Source of the DNA: Verrucomicrobiaceae bacterium E54
Lineage (GTDB): Bacteria > Verrucomicrobiota > Verrucomicrobiia > Verrucomicrobiales > Akkermansiaceae
Length of the DNA stretch: 64,000 bases
Direction of reading: 5' to 3'
Assembly: GCA_022548915.1 (NCBI GenBank)
Contig: JAKZES010000005.1
Location: 1-64,000, forward strand
Part shown: positions 7,683-15,380 of the stretch, in pieces
Numbering within the stretch: position 1 is the stretch's first letter
Layout of the letters: each line of letters opens with the position of its first letter
Translations under genes and position numbers: made by a program
Notes under the pieces: generated by a model
The model's database searches: none
What the model was told of the DNA's origin: nothing
Seen by the model: the letters and a program-made list of their open reading frames with translations, nothing else

Positions 7683-8863
7683 GGAAAGCGGTAATCGGAT
7701 TATTGGCAGGGGTGCTGACCACGGCGGTCGTCGCCCAGGACGTTCCGCTGCAGCGCGCGGAAGAGCGCCGTGCCACGCGGCAGCAGTCGCAGGAGGTTTA
7801 CGATGCGATCCAGCCGGCGGTGCAGGCGGTTTCCGGCTCGACCGTCTGGGTCTGGGCAAACCGCCGTCAGGTCGCCATGGGAACCGTGGTCGGGCAGGGG
7901 GACAAGGTGCTCACCAAGTGGAGCGAGATCGCCTTTTCCCGGACACCGGTGCAGGTCGTTGGGGGCGACGGCCGGACGGCCACCGCGACGGTGCTCGGGG
8001 TCTATCAGGATGACGACGTGGCGCTGCTGCAACTCGAAGGCGCCAGGTTCACGCCGGTCCAGTGGAGCGACCAGCCGTCTCCCAAGCTCGGTCGATTCCT
8101 GATCGCCGCGGGAGCGGACGGTTCGGCGTTGAACATCGGGGTGGTCGCCGTCGAGGAGCGCCCGCTCCGCGACTCCGACCAGGCATTCATCGGCATCACC
8201 CTCGATCCCTCCTACGAGGGCGAGGGGATCCGGGTGCTCGATACCGCCGAGGGCGGCGGAGCGGCCAAGGCAGGACTTCGACGCGGGGATGTGGTGCTGA
8301 AGATCGACGGGAAAGGCGTTTCCAGCCCGTTCGAGTTGCGGAACGCCCTGCTCGATTTCTCCCCCGGCGATGAGGCGGCGATCACTTTCATCCGCGACGG
8401 TTCCGAATCGAAGGTCTCCGTCGAGCTGACCGGACGCCCCGAGTTTCCCGGCGTTCCCGAGGGCCGCCTGCGGACGATGCGGCAGATGGGCGGACCGATC
8501 AGTCTCGTGGGCCGTGGATTTCCCACCGCCATCCAGACCGACATGCAGCTCAAGCCCCACCAGTGCGGCGGACCCGTGGTCGATCTCAACGGTGAGGTGG
8601 TCGGGATGAGCATCTCCCGCACGGACCGGACCCGGAGCTTCATTCTCCCGGCCTCGAGGATCGACCAGATCCTGAACGAAGATCCCATGGACCCGACGCT
8701 GGCGCAGTTGCCGCGTCAGGCATCCCGGCCCCAGGCTCGTGCCGGCCGCGGCGGCGCGGTTCCGATGAATCCCCGCGCGGCCGGGCGCCTTCGCCGTCAC
8801 CTCGAGGAAATGAGCCGCTTTCTCGACCGCCTCGATCGCGAGACGAGCCGGATCGGCGAATAG
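7679..8863 (+). CDS. Degenerate HtrA-like protein with PDZ domain (pseudoprotease)
   Basis: The 394-aa protein has a signal peptide (MRKAVIGLLAGVLTTAVVAQ), a trypsin-like region, a PDZ domain (about 160-255) and a further trypsin-like barrel half after it, so the PDZ seems inserted between barrel halves. The catalytic His position (LTAAH in active relatives) reads LTKWS and the nucleophile motif GDSGGP reads HQCGGP; only the Asp (DDDVALLQL) remains. It is therefore probably not a serine protease and may scaffold, sense or inhibit its upstream partner, with which it overlaps by 4 nt. The protein at 49975-50979 shares the same altered motifs, so the changes are conserved rather than random decay. 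Confidence 0.8.
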   Translation: MRKAVIGLLAGVLTTAVVAQDVPLQRAEERRATRQQSQEVYDAIQPAVQAVSGSTVWVWANRRQVAMGTVVGQGDKVLTKWSEIAFSRTPVQVVGGDGRTATATVLGVYQDDDVALLQLEGARFTPVQWSDQPSPKLGRFLIAAGADGSALNIGVVAVEERPLRDSDQAFIGITLDPSYEGEGIRVLDTAEGGGAAKAGLRRGDVVLKIDGKGVSSPFELRNALLDFSPGDEAAITFIRDGSESKVSVELTGRPEFPGVPEGRLRTMRQMGGPISLVGRGFPTAIQTDMQLKPHQCGGPVVDLNGEVVGMSISRTDRTRSFILPASRIDQILNEDPMDPTLAQLPRQASRPQARAGRGGAVPMNPRAAGRLRRHLEEMSRFLDRLDRETSRIGE

Positions 8864-8865
8864 GG

Positions 8866-9696
8866 TCAGAGGCAGACCCGCTTGAACAGCTCGGCCAGCG
8901 GAAGCTGCATGCCGATGTAGAAGTCGCCGAACTCACCGAAGCGGGCGGAGACCTCGTCAAAGCGCATTTCGTAAACGATCGCCTTGATGTCGATGGTGTC
9001 CTTGGCGAGCAGCGTGACTCCCCACTCGTGCTCGTCGAGGCCGGTGGAGCCGGTGATGAGTTGGAGGATCCTTCCCGAGTAGGTGCGTCCGGTGCGGGCA
9101 TGGCCACCCATCAGCTTCTTGCGCTCCTCGAAGGGCAGGCTGTACCAGTTGTCCTTTCCCTCGCGGCGCTTGCTCATCGGGTAGAAGCAGATGGCCGGCC
9201 AGTCGGGCAGGACCGGATAGAGGCGGTGATGGAGGTATTTCTCCATCCGCTCCTTGAACTCCTTCATCGCCTCGGCGAACTCCGGGCTGTCCTCGGACAG
9301 GCCGCGCTCACCCTTCAGCGTGTCCTCGGCATACTGTTCCGGGGTGGTCGTGTATTCGGAGCTCTCGGTCTGTGATAGGTAGGAATACACCGGCGACAGG
9401 ATCTCTGGTCCGAGCGAAAGGGTGAGCTGCTTCTCGTAGGCGGTCGCGACCTGCAGGTCGGGGGTGAGGAGCATGAAGCCGACATCCGCCTTCGGCGTGG
9501 CGACGGCGAAGACGAGCAGGTGCGTGTCGGGCGTGCTGCGGATCTGCTGCACGAGTTCGGTCAACCTCGTCTTGGCGGCCCGCTGGTCCTCCTCGGTTAG
9601 GAGACTCCACTGCGCGTGGTCGATCTGATAGAACAGGTGGATGACATGCCAGCCCTCGCGGGGCACGAGGGGGGAGATGGGGTTCGCTTCGGTCAT
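8866..9696 (-). CDS. hemQ: Coproheme decarboxylase (HemQ/ChdC), chlorite dismutase family
   Basis: HemQ converts coproheme to heme b in the coproporphyrin-dependent heme pathway in the cytoplasm. The 276-aa length fits the family. Diagnostic features are FYPMSKRR, WYSLPFEERKKLM and GGHARTGRTYSGRILQ, the last carrying the proximal heme-ligand histidine, and the C-terminal GSTGLDEHEWGVTLLAKD. The N-terminal half is the noncatalytic ferredoxin-like repeat of the family. It is convergent with the gene ending at 8863 (2-nt gap) and 9 nt downstream of a membrane-protein gene transcribed in the same direction. The glutamine distinguishing true chlorite dismutases was not checked by alignment, but motifs and length favour HemQ. 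Confidence 0.9.
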   Translation of the reverse strand: MTEANPISPLVPREGWHVIHLFYQIDHAQWSLLTEEDQRAAKTRLTELVQQIRSTPDTHLLVFAVATPKADVGFMLLTPDLQVATAYEKQLTLSLGPEILSPVYSYLSQTESSEYTTTPEQYAEDTLKGERGLSEDSPEFAEAMKEFKERMEKYLHHRLYPVLPDWPAICFYPMSKRREGKDNWYSLPFEERKKLMGGHARTGRTYSGRILQLITGSTGLDEHEWGVTLLAKDTIDIKAIVYEMRFDEVSARFGEFGDFYIGMQLPLAELFKRVCL

Positions 9697-9705
9697 GGAA
9701 AGAAA

Positions 9706-10632
9706 TCAGCGCTGTGCGGGGGAAACTGGGATGGTGAACATCGACTTGAACCGGCTTCCCGATGCATCGGCCCCCGGGCTTTCGAAGATCTCGATCTTCC
9801 AGCGGTCTCTGCCGACGCGGTAGCCATTCATGTCTCCCTCCGTCTCGTAGCCGTCGGTCGCGGGAAATTCGATGGTGTCGGAGCGGTTGGCCACGAATTT
9901 CCCGTTCTCGAAGGCCTGGGTGATCGTGTCGCCGACGAAGTCCCCGGTGTGGGTGCGGAAAACCGCCCGCAGCGCCCCGGTGCCGCCGGACAGCTTCACG
10001 GAAACGACCGGAATGTAGGAGACCTCGGGACGGGCCACATCGCGGTTTTCGCCCTCCCGGACGGGTTCGCGCCAGTAGGTGGTCGCGGCCTCGACCTCGG
10101 CGTAGTCGCCCTTGATCGGGAGGTCGGGTTCATCGCCGCCGATGCGGGTCGTCGGGATGTCGGAGAAAAGGCCGGCGATCCACCAGATGGCGAGGCCGAG
10201 GAACACCGCCGCGACGATGCCGAGATTGATCAGGTCGCGGCGGCCCGGAAGCTCGAGTTTGGTTGCGGGAGGAGTGGCCGGGTCTTTGGGTTTGGGCGAT
10301 GGCTTCGGCGACTCCGTGTCGGCAGGAGCAGCGGAAGCTTCCGGCACCGAGATTTCCGTGGGAGCGATCTCGGCCGAGCTCTCGGGTGCGGGCTCCGCGG
10401 TGGCAGGCGACTCGTCGGGCGCCTCGGAAGCCGGTTCTTCGTCCGCAATCGTCTCGGTTGGCGACCCGGGGGACTCGGGGGTTTCCTCATCGACAGCGGG
10501 TTCTTCGACTGCTTCGGCGGGCTCGTCGTCGAGGTCCCAAAGGTCGTCCTCGGTCGTTTCGCGCGACAATTCGCTCAGGCGCGGTCGGCTGCTGCGCGGC
10601 TGGGAAGGAGGGGGGGTGGAATCGTCGGGCAT
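9706..10632 (-). CDS. Hypothetical single-pass membrane protein with acidic, Pro-rich N-terminal region
   Basis: The start is placed at ATG 10632 (MPDDSTPPPSQ), giving 308 aa; the frame stays open further upstream but over noncoding-looking DNA. Residues 1-125 are low-complexity, acidic and rich in Pro, Ser, Glu and Ala, and presumably disordered in the cytoplasm. One membrane segment follows (about 138-158, LGIVAAVFLGLAIWWIAGLF), then an extracytoplasmic domain of about 150 residues rich in beta-type sequence. The family is not recognised. It may be co-transcribed with hemQ, 9 nt downstream, and is divergent from the ferredoxin gene at 10763. Confidence 0.75.
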   Translation of the reverse strand: MPDDSTPPPSQPRSSRPRLSELSRETTEDDLWDLDDEPAEAVEEPAVDEETPESPGSPTETIADEEPASEAPDESPATAEPAPESSAEIAPTEISVPEASAAPADTESPKPSPKPKDPATPPATKLELPGRRDLINLGIVAAVFLGLAIWWIAGLFSDIPTTRIGGDEPDLPIKGDYAEVEAATTYWREPVREGENRDVARPEVSYIPVVSVKLSGGTGALRAVFRTHTGDFVGDTITQAFENGKFVANRSDTIEFPATDGYETEGDMNGYRVGRDRWKIEIFESPGADASGSRFKSMFTIPVSPAQR

Positions 10633-10762
10633 CGGCGTCGACCGTTCATAGGGAAGCACCCGAGGGCTTGGCCAGAGCAAATCACGCTGCATGCATGCGG
10701 GAAAAGGAGTTGCAAGCCACGGCCGTTCGGGCGATTTGAACGGCGGACCGAATTCTGACGCC

Positions 10763-10999
10763 ATGGCTGATCGAGAAGACAAGAACGAAGAGAACGTTGC
10801 GGGCAAGTTTTACGTCGACGCCCAGTGCATCGACTGCGACCTGTGCCGGGAGACCGCGCCGAACAATTTCCAGCGCTCGGACGACGAGGGGTATTCCTAC
10901 GTCTTCAAGCAACCGGAGAACGACGAGGAGGAGGAACAGTGCCGTGAGGCCATGGAGGGCTGCCCGGTCGAAGCCATTGGCGACGACGGCGACGCGTAG
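10763..10999 (+). CDS. Small 4Fe-4S ferredoxin
   Basis: The 78-aa acidic protein carries C22-x2-C25-x2-C28 and, near the C-terminus, C67-Pro (GCPVEAIG), the four ligands of a single [4Fe-4S] cluster as in Bacillus-type ferredoxins. Cys60 is an extra cysteine in the position where some relatives form a disulfide. The start at 10763 (MADREDKNEENV) is chosen because upstream codons do not resemble coding sequence. It is a soluble electron carrier; its partner cannot be read from the sequence. It heads a run of four closely spaced plus-strand genes ending with folB at 12757. Confidence 0.88.
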   Translation: MADREDKNEENVAGKFYVDAQCIDCDLCRETAPNNFQRSDDEGYSYVFKQPENDEEEEQCREAMEGCPVEAIGDDGDA

Positions 11000-11001
11000 G
11001 C

Positions 11002-11373
11002 ATGGCCCGCGACGGACGGCTGGAGCGGATCCGTCGCTCGATCCTGCGGGAATGGCGGGGCGGGGACGATCCGGTTGAGCTGGACGACCACCTTCATCGG
11101 GCCACCGATTTTCTCGGTGCCATCCTCAGGGAGGCACAGGTCTCCGAGGGCATCGACGAGGAGCGGCTGCGCGAAATGTGGGTCGAGATCGCCGGTGATT
11201 TCATCTCCCGCCATGCCTCCCCGGATTCACTTCGCGGGGGGTGTCTGACCTTGAAGGTGCTGCAGCCCGCGATGCGCTTCCAGCTCGAGCAGATGAAGCC
11301 CCGCCTGCTGGCAAACCTTGAAAGGGTGGCCGGCAAGGGAGTGGTGAAGTCGATCCGCTTTTCCCTCGGCTGA
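11002..11373 (+). CDS. DUF721 / DciA-like protein
   Basis: The 123-aa protein fits the DUF721 family, whose best-studied member DciA loads the replicative helicase DnaB. The signature is in the second half: W-x-E-I-A-G at about 53-58, then S-P-D-S-L-R-G-G-C-L-T-L-K-V, MRFQLEQMKPRLLANL and a terminal SIRFSLG. It begins 2 nt after the ferredoxin stop and its stop overlaps the next start (TGATG). The helicase-loading role is inferred from the family. Confidence 0.72.
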   Translation: MARDGRLERIRRSILREWRGGDDPVELDDHLHRATDFLGAILREAQVSEGIDEERLREMWVEIAGDFISRHASPDSLRGGCLTLKVLQPAMRFQLEQMKPRLLANLERVAGKGVVKSIRFSLG

Positions 11374-12413
11374 TGTTTCGCAACCTCATCTTCGACTGGT
11401 CGGGGACGCTGGTGGACGACCTGCCGCCGGTGCTTGATGCCACCAACCGGGTGCTGGAGGTCTATGGCAAGCCTCCGCTGGATCGCGAAGAGTTCCGCGA
11501 CCGCTTCCGGCTGCCCTATCGGGAGTTCTACGAGGAGGTCCTGCCCGGCGTTCCCCTGGAGGAATTGGAGAAGCACTTCCGGGCGGCGTTTTCGGCCTCG
11601 GAGGCACCCGTCACCGTCCTGCCGCACACCCGCGAGAAGCTTGAATGGTGCCGGCGTCATGGCATCCGGAGTTTCGTGCTCACCAGCATGGATGCCGATG
11701 CCTTTCGCCAGCAACTCGAGGCCTTCGGTCTCGGTGCCTTTTTTGAAGCCACTTATTCCGGCGTGCTCGACAAGCGGGAGCGGATCTTGGAGATCCTCGA
11801 AACCCACGGACTCGATCCGGCCGACACCGCGTTTGTCGGCGACATGGTCCACGACGTCGATACCGCCCGCCATGCGCAGGTGACCTCGGTCGCCGTGCTC
11901 AGCGGATACACGCGGGCGGAGCCGCTGGCCGCGTCGTCGCCCGACATCACCCTCAAGGACATCCGGGGCCTGCAGAAGCTGATGGAGCGGCCGCTGGACC
12001 GTCGCGCACCGGTGGCGACCGTCGGTGCCCTGATTGAAGACGGGGAGGGCCGCTACCTGATGGTGCGGACTCACAAGTGGGGGCACCGGTGGGGGATCCC
12101 GGGCGGCAAGATCGAGCGGGGGGAAAGCTCCGAGGACGCCCTGCGCCGCGAGATTCGCGAGGAGACCGGACTCGAGATCGGGGAGTTCCGCTTCGTGATG
12201 GTCCAGGACTGCATCGATTCCGAAGAGTTCCAGCGCCCCGAGCACTTCCTGCTGTTGAACTACCACGCTCGGCGGCGATCGGGTGAAGTGATTCTCAACG
12301 ACGAGGCCGAGGAGTTCCGCTGGGTGACGGCGGATGAAGCGGCTTCGATGGATTTGAACCGTCCCACCCGTGTTCTTCTGGAGGCGGTGGTCGCAACCCG
12401 ACCGACAGCATGA
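11373..12413 (+). CDS. HAD-superfamily hydrolase fused to NUDIX hydrolase
   Basis: The 346-aa protein has two enzymatic domains. Residues 1-205 are a phosphoglycolate phosphatase-like HAD domain: DWSGTLVDD at 8-16 (nucleophile Asp8; the general acid Asp10 of DxD is Ser here), the motif II region SFVLTSMD, and the acidic motif FVGDMVHDVD. Residues 215-340 are a NUDIX domain with a complete box, GGKIERGESSEDALRREIRE followed by ETG. Fusion of phosphatase and pyrophosphohydrolase suggests nucleotide or phosphorylated-metabolite housekeeping. The serine in place of the second HAD aspartate may reduce phosphatase activity. It overlaps folB by 4 nt; HAD and NUDIX enzymes act in folate synthesis in various bacteria, so a role in pterin phosphate removal is a reasonable guess. 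Confidence 0.88.
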   Translation: MFRNLIFDWSGTLVDDLPPVLDATNRVLEVYGKPPLDREEFRDRFRLPYREFYEEVLPGVPLEELEKHFRAAFSASEAPVTVLPHTREKLEWCRRHGIRSFVLTSMDADAFRQQLEAFGLGAFFEATYSGVLDKRERILEILETHGLDPADTAFVGDMVHDVDTARHAQVTSVAVLSGYTRAEPLAASSPDITLKDIRGLQKLMERPLDRRAPVATVGALIEDGEGRYLMVRTHKWGHRWGIPGGKIERGESSEDALRREIREETGLEIGEFRFVMVQDCIDSEEFQRPEHFLLLNYHARRRSGEVILNDEAEEFRWVTADEAASMDLNRPTRVLLEAVVATRPTA

Positions 12414-12757
12414 ACCGGATCCACGTTCGCGGTCTCGAAGTTGAAACCCGCATCGGCGTGCCCGATGAGGAGCGGGCCGAAGTCCAACTTCTCAAGGTCG
12501 ATCTGGAAATGACCCCGGCCGCGGACTTCGCCGCCATGGGGGACGAGGTCTCGGCGACGATCGACTACCACCAGGTGTGCCTCGAGGTCTGCCGTCTCGC
12601 CGGGGAAGGGGAGCGAAAGCTGATCGAGACGCTGGCATCGGAGATCGCCGATCTCGTTATCGACCGCTTCGGCGCGGTCCGGGTCCGGGTGCGCATCCGC
12701 AAGTTCATCCTGCCCGAGACCGAATGGGTGGGAGTCGAGTGCGTGAGAGAGGCCTGA
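12410..12757 (+). CDS. folB: Dihydroneopterin aldolase FolB
   Basis: FolB cleaves 7,8-dihydroneopterin to 6-hydroxymethyl-dihydropterin in tetrahydrofolate synthesis. The 115-aa length matches the family, as do HVRGLEVETRIGVPDEER (start of the T-fold with its conserved Glu), DEVSATIDYHQVC, LIETLASEIADLVI and the C-terminal strand VRVRIRKFILPE. It overlaps the HAD/NUDIX gene by ATGA and is the last gene of the ferredoxin-DciA-HAD/NUDIX-folB run; a hairpin element (12766-12825) follows. Confidence 0.88.
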   Translation: MNRIHVRGLEVETRIGVPDEERAEVQLLKVDLEMTPAADFAAMGDEVSATIDYHQVCLEVCRLAGEGERKLIETLASEIADLVIDRFGAVRVRVRIRKFILPETEWVGVECVREA

Positions 12758-12765
12758 GCTTGGAA

Positions 12766-12825
12766 ACGGACCGCGGGCTAGAGCCGCTATTCCGCCACTG
12801 GAGCGAGCTGAAGCTCGCGGTCCGT
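12766..12825. repeat. 60-bp inverted-repeat element (REP-like / hairpin)
   Basis: ACGGACCGCG and CGCGGTCCGT form perfect 10-bp ends about 40 nt apart, with a second small dyad GAGCTGAAGCTC inside. It sits between folB and the oppositely transcribed GH3 gene, so it could terminate both, but there is no T-run and the nested layout resembles dispersed REP-type elements. Confidence 0.55.
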
Positions 12826-12855
12826 CTGTGAAGGCATTTTACGGAATCGTCGGAG

Positions 12856-13833
12856 TCATGCCTTGAGAAGCTTTCCGGCGGTGGTCTTCCAGCGATCTTC
12901 GGACCACGGAGGTGGGAAGGCCAGCTTCTTGCGGAAGCGTTCGATCCGGATCTCGGCGTCCTGACGCTGGGGTGCGAGAGTTTTCGCAAGGCAGGCGGCG
13001 GCCTGCTCGAGCTCCGTTGAATCGCGGGCGACGATGGCGAGGTCGTTTCCTGCGGCCAGCGCAGCCGGCAGGGCTTGATCCAGTGGAAACTGCGATCGAA
13101 ACGCGTCGTGACTGAGGTCGTCGGAGAGGACCAGGTGTCGGTCGAAGCCGAGTTGGTCGCGCAGCAAGGCGGAAACGATTCGCTTCGACAGGGATGCCGG
13201 TCGCTCGGGGTCGAGGGCGGGCAGGGATTGGTGGCCGACGACGATGGCGTCGAGTTCGGTCATCAGCGCCGTGAAGGGGATCAGGTCCCCGGCCAGCAAG
13301 TCGCGGAGCGTGACCGGTGACCCCGAGCTGCGTCCGCCTGCCGGGAAGTGCTTGGCCGCCGAGCGGATCTCTTGCTTGCGCAGCCAGCGGTTCCACATGC
13401 CGGCATGATCGATGATCCGCTGCACGTCGCGGTGCCAGCAACGTTCTTCGGTGGGGTTGGACGGATCGTGATCGAGCACCGGGGCCAGGTTCAGGTTGAT
13501 GCCCAGAAGCGACAGCAGGACGCCGGTGGCGGCGCCGTGTTCAGCGATGGATCGCGGCGTTTCCCGGGCCCCGAGATGCGCCGGGGTGGGGGTCGGGTGC
13601 ACCAGTCGGCCAAGATGGGAAAAGCGACCGCTTTCCTCCTCAACCGCGATGATGGGAGGCAGCCCGGGGTCAAGCTCACGCAACGAATCGGTCAGCGAGC
13701 GAATCTGCCCGGGCGTTTCGAGGTTCCGCTCGAGCAGCAGGAACCCGGCAGGTTGAAGGTGCTCGATCCGCCGCCGGTCGGTGTCGGTCAGGGAGGTCGA
13801 CTCCAGACCGATGATCAACGGTGCCGCGGCCAT
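12856..13833 (-). CDS. Glycoside hydrolase family 3-like protein (NagZ-related), altered active-site loop
   Basis: The 325-aa single-domain GH3 protein resembles beta-N-acetylhexosaminidase NagZ, which trims GlcNAc-anhydroMurNAc during wall recycling. The nucleophile motif is retained (LSDDLSHDA, Asp238). The KHFP motif is at 161-164, but the following loop, normally GHG...D-S-H and carrying the Asp-His acid/base pair, reads AGGRSSGSP: both the GHG and the histidine are gone. The substrate strand AIDQEGGR of true NagZ is AVEEESGR. It may be inactive or use another mechanism. It lies 3 nt downstream of the khpA-like gene. Confidence 0.72.
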   Translation of the reverse strand: MAAAPLIIGLESTSLTDTDRRRIEHLQPAGFLLLERNLETPGQIRSLTDSLRELDPGLPPIIAVEEESGRFSHLGRLVHPTPTPAHLGARETPRSIAEHGAATGVLLSLLGINLNLAPVLDHDPSNPTEERCWHRDVQRIIDHAGMWNRWLRKQEIRSAAKHFPAGGRSSGSPVTLRDLLAGDLIPFTALMTELDAIVVGHQSLPALDPERPASLSKRIVSALLRDQLGFDRHLVLSDDLSHDAFRSQFPLDQALPAALAAGNDLAIVARDSTELEQAAACLAKTLAPQRQDAEIRIERFRKKLAFPPPWSEDRWKTTAGKLLKA

Positions 13834-13836
13834 GAC

Positions 13837-14136
13837 TCAGGAGCCGGCTTCCTCGCGGGCCAGCATCTCTGCCTCCTCCTCGTGGGAGTGGACCTGAAGG
13901 TTCACCTGCACGTCGGCGCGTTCGGCGGCGGCCTTGAGCACGCCGCGGATCGCGGAGGCGCTGAAGCCGTTGCGACCGATCAGCAGGGCGACGTCGGAAC
14001 TCTCCAGGACCAGCTTGAAGCGAAGTCGCTTGGGACCGAGTTCGGCAACCTTGAGCTGCGCGCGCTCCGGGTGCTCGATGAACTGGACCGCGATGTATTG
14101 GAGAAAGTTCCGAATCTGATCCGTGACGGCCTGCAT
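13837..14136 (-). CDS. khpA: KH-domain RNA-binding protein (KhpA-like)
   Basis: The 99-aa protein is a single KH domain with the RNA-binding G-x-x-G loop (ALLIGRNGFSASAIRGVLKAA) and the N-terminal MQAVTDQIRNFLQYIAVQFI helix typical of KhpA/YlqC. ATG 14136 is chosen because it matches the family start; the frame stays open 36 codons upstream without family similarity. KhpA proteins bind small and messenger RNAs and in Gram-positive bacteria affect cell division and elongation. The acidic tail (EEEAEMLAREEAG) is slightly longer than usual. It precedes the GH3 gene by 3 nt and is probably co-transcribed with it. Confidence 0.82.
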   Translation of the reverse strand: MQAVTDQIRNFLQYIAVQFIEHPERAQLKVAELGPKRLRFKLVLESSDVALLIGRNGFSASAIRGVLKAAAERADVQVNLQVHSHEEEAEMLAREEAGS

Positions 14137-14322
14137 GGAGACACTCTGGATCCTTGCGCGTTCCGGATCAACCGAGAATCGGAACGTGGATGCGAGTGAC
14201 GCCGTTCCATGAAACTCTGGAGCTGTTGCGGAGTTGGTCAGCATGGCCCGGAGGGCCTTCGGAGATTAGCCGGTGGGGATGCGGCAATCGATTCCGTCCC
14301 GGAGGGTCGGCGGAACGCTCGA

Positions 14323-14359
14323 CAAACAGAAAAGGCCCGCCCCCCGAAGGGAGCGGGCC
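14323..14359 (-). terminator. Intrinsic terminator downstream of the Hsp20 genes
   Basis: On the minus strand GGCCCGC and GCGGGCC pair around a short loop, followed by TTTTCTGTTTG. It lies 27 nt after the stop of the Hsp20 gene at 14386 and separates that unit from khpA. Confidence 0.8.
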
Positions 14360-14385
14360 TGGGATGGGAGCAACCGCGCTCCAAC

Positions 14386-14784
14386 TCAGACAATTTCGAT
14401 GCGCTTTGGCTTCGCCGCCTCGACCAGGGGGATGGCGAGGCGGAGCAGGCCCGACTCCAGTCGGGCGCTGAGCGCACTCCCGTCGAGCGAGTTTCCGAGG
14501 CGAAGTTCGAGCCGGTAGCCGTCGGGTGCCGGTTCGCCGTGGATGAGCCGACCCGGGGAATTCGCGGATCCGCGCTTGGCCTCGACCACGAGGCGGGAGC
14601 CGCTGACCTCGACGTTGAGGTCCTCCTTGCGGACGCCCGGCAGGGCCACCTCGATGTCGGCGCCGTCTTCACGCCGGGTGGCGTTCCATGCCGGCTCGGC
14701 AAGGCGGGTGGGCCGCTCCTCGCGGGTGGTGATGGCGGTGTTCTCCGTCGCCGGAGATTCGCAGCAATTGGTTTCGTTGTTCAT
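14386..14784 (-). CDS. Hsp20 / alpha-crystallin family small heat shock protein
   Basis: The 132-aa chaperone has an alpha-crystallin domain at about 40-130: a DGADIEVALPGVRKEDLNVEV strand region and a C-terminal GLLRLAIPLVEAAKPKRIEI, where LAIPL stands for the A-x-x-x-G-V-L-x-I-x-x-P core and the tail ends in the I-x-I motif (IEI). It starts at ATG 14784 (MNNETNCCESP). It follows the other Hsp20 gene by 13 nt; tandem small heat shock proteins often co-assemble. It binds unfolded proteins without ATP in the cytoplasm. Confidence 0.87.
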   Translation of the reverse strand: MNNETNCCESPATENTAITTREERPTRLAEPAWNATRREDGADIEVALPGVRKEDLNVEVSGSRLVVEAKRGSANSPGRLIHGEPAPDGYRLELRLGNSLDGSALSARLESGLLRLAIPLVEAAKPKRIEIV

Positions 14785-14797
14785 GATGGATTTCAGG

Positions 14798-15154
14798 TTA
14801 GTGGATTTCGATTCGATGGGTGTCACGGGTGGCGTCGGCCTTCGGAAGCCGGATCGCCAGCACGCCGTCCTCGAAGCGGGCCGCGACGGCACCGACATCG
14901 ACCTTGTCGCCAAGCGGCAACCGGTAGCGGGTGTCGTCCTTCACGCGGAGGTGGAGGGCCTTTTCCTTCAACTCGAGGTCGAGTTCGTCGCGGCTGACAC
15001 CGGGGAAGTCGACTTCGAGACTCCAGCCATCGTCGTCCTCATGGACGCGAAGGTCGGCCGGAGTGGTGACCACGCCGCGCAGGGCGGCATCGAACAGGCG
15101 ACCGAAGTCGCTGAGCCAGGGGCTCGTGTTTCTCAAGTGTTGGGCAAGGATCAT
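14798..15154 (-). CDS. Hsp20 / alpha-crystallin family small heat shock protein
   Basis: The 118-aa chaperone is the first gene of the Hsp20 pair. The alpha-crystallin domain contains WSLEVDFPGVSRDELDLEL, RYRLPLGDKVDVGAVAARFEDGVLAI (the conserved A-x-F-x-x-G-V-L motif) and ends in the I-x-I-type IEIH. The start at ATG 15154 (MILAQHLRNTSPWLSDFGRL) is chosen because the Trp-Leu-rich N-terminal helix fits the family; upstream codons do not. A possible sigma-54-type promoter lies 33 nt upstream; no CIRCE element is visible. Confidence 0.87.
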   Translation of the reverse strand: MILAQHLRNTSPWLSDFGRLFDAALRGVVTTPADLRVHEDDDGWSLEVDFPGVSRDELDLELKEKALHLRVKDDTRYRLPLGDKVDVGAVAARFEDGVLAIRLPKADATRDTHRIEIH

Positions 15155-15186
15155 GGTGTGTTGGTTTGGTTGTCGGGAAGTTACTA

Positions 15187-15203
15187 GGCAGGCGGAATGC
15201 CAG
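15187..15203 (-). promoter_or_regulatory. Possible sigma-54-type (-24/-12) promoter for the Hsp20 genes
   Basis: On the minus strand CTGGCA and CTGCC place the invariant GG and GC exactly 10 nt apart, the sigma-54 spacing, 33 nt before the Hsp20 start. Three of the flanking consensus positions do not match, so this is weak. The rest of 15155-15380 shows no convincing sigma-32-like promoter. Confidence 0.25.
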
Positions 15204-15380
15204 ACGCTTTTGGTTTGGTGCAAGTCGCTGAAAATGAACGGAGTAAAAGGTTTGTTGCTCGCGACGATCATTGCACTCACTTGGAACAAATTGACGCGGC
15301 TGCGACAGCTTGTCGGGTCGGGCTGTCGCGCCGCTCTCCCCCGGGCTTGCGGGCCGCGTGAAGGTGGCTAGCGTGGCGCG

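Noticed and set aside
12766-12825. Considered as a CRISPR or tandem repeat
   Set aside because: It is one inverted-repeat unit only; no array of evenly spaced direct repeats occurs anywhere in the window.
15155-15380. CIRCE/HrcA operator before the Hsp20 genes
   Set aside because: No TTAGCACTC-N9-GAGTGCTAA-like inverted repeat is visible.
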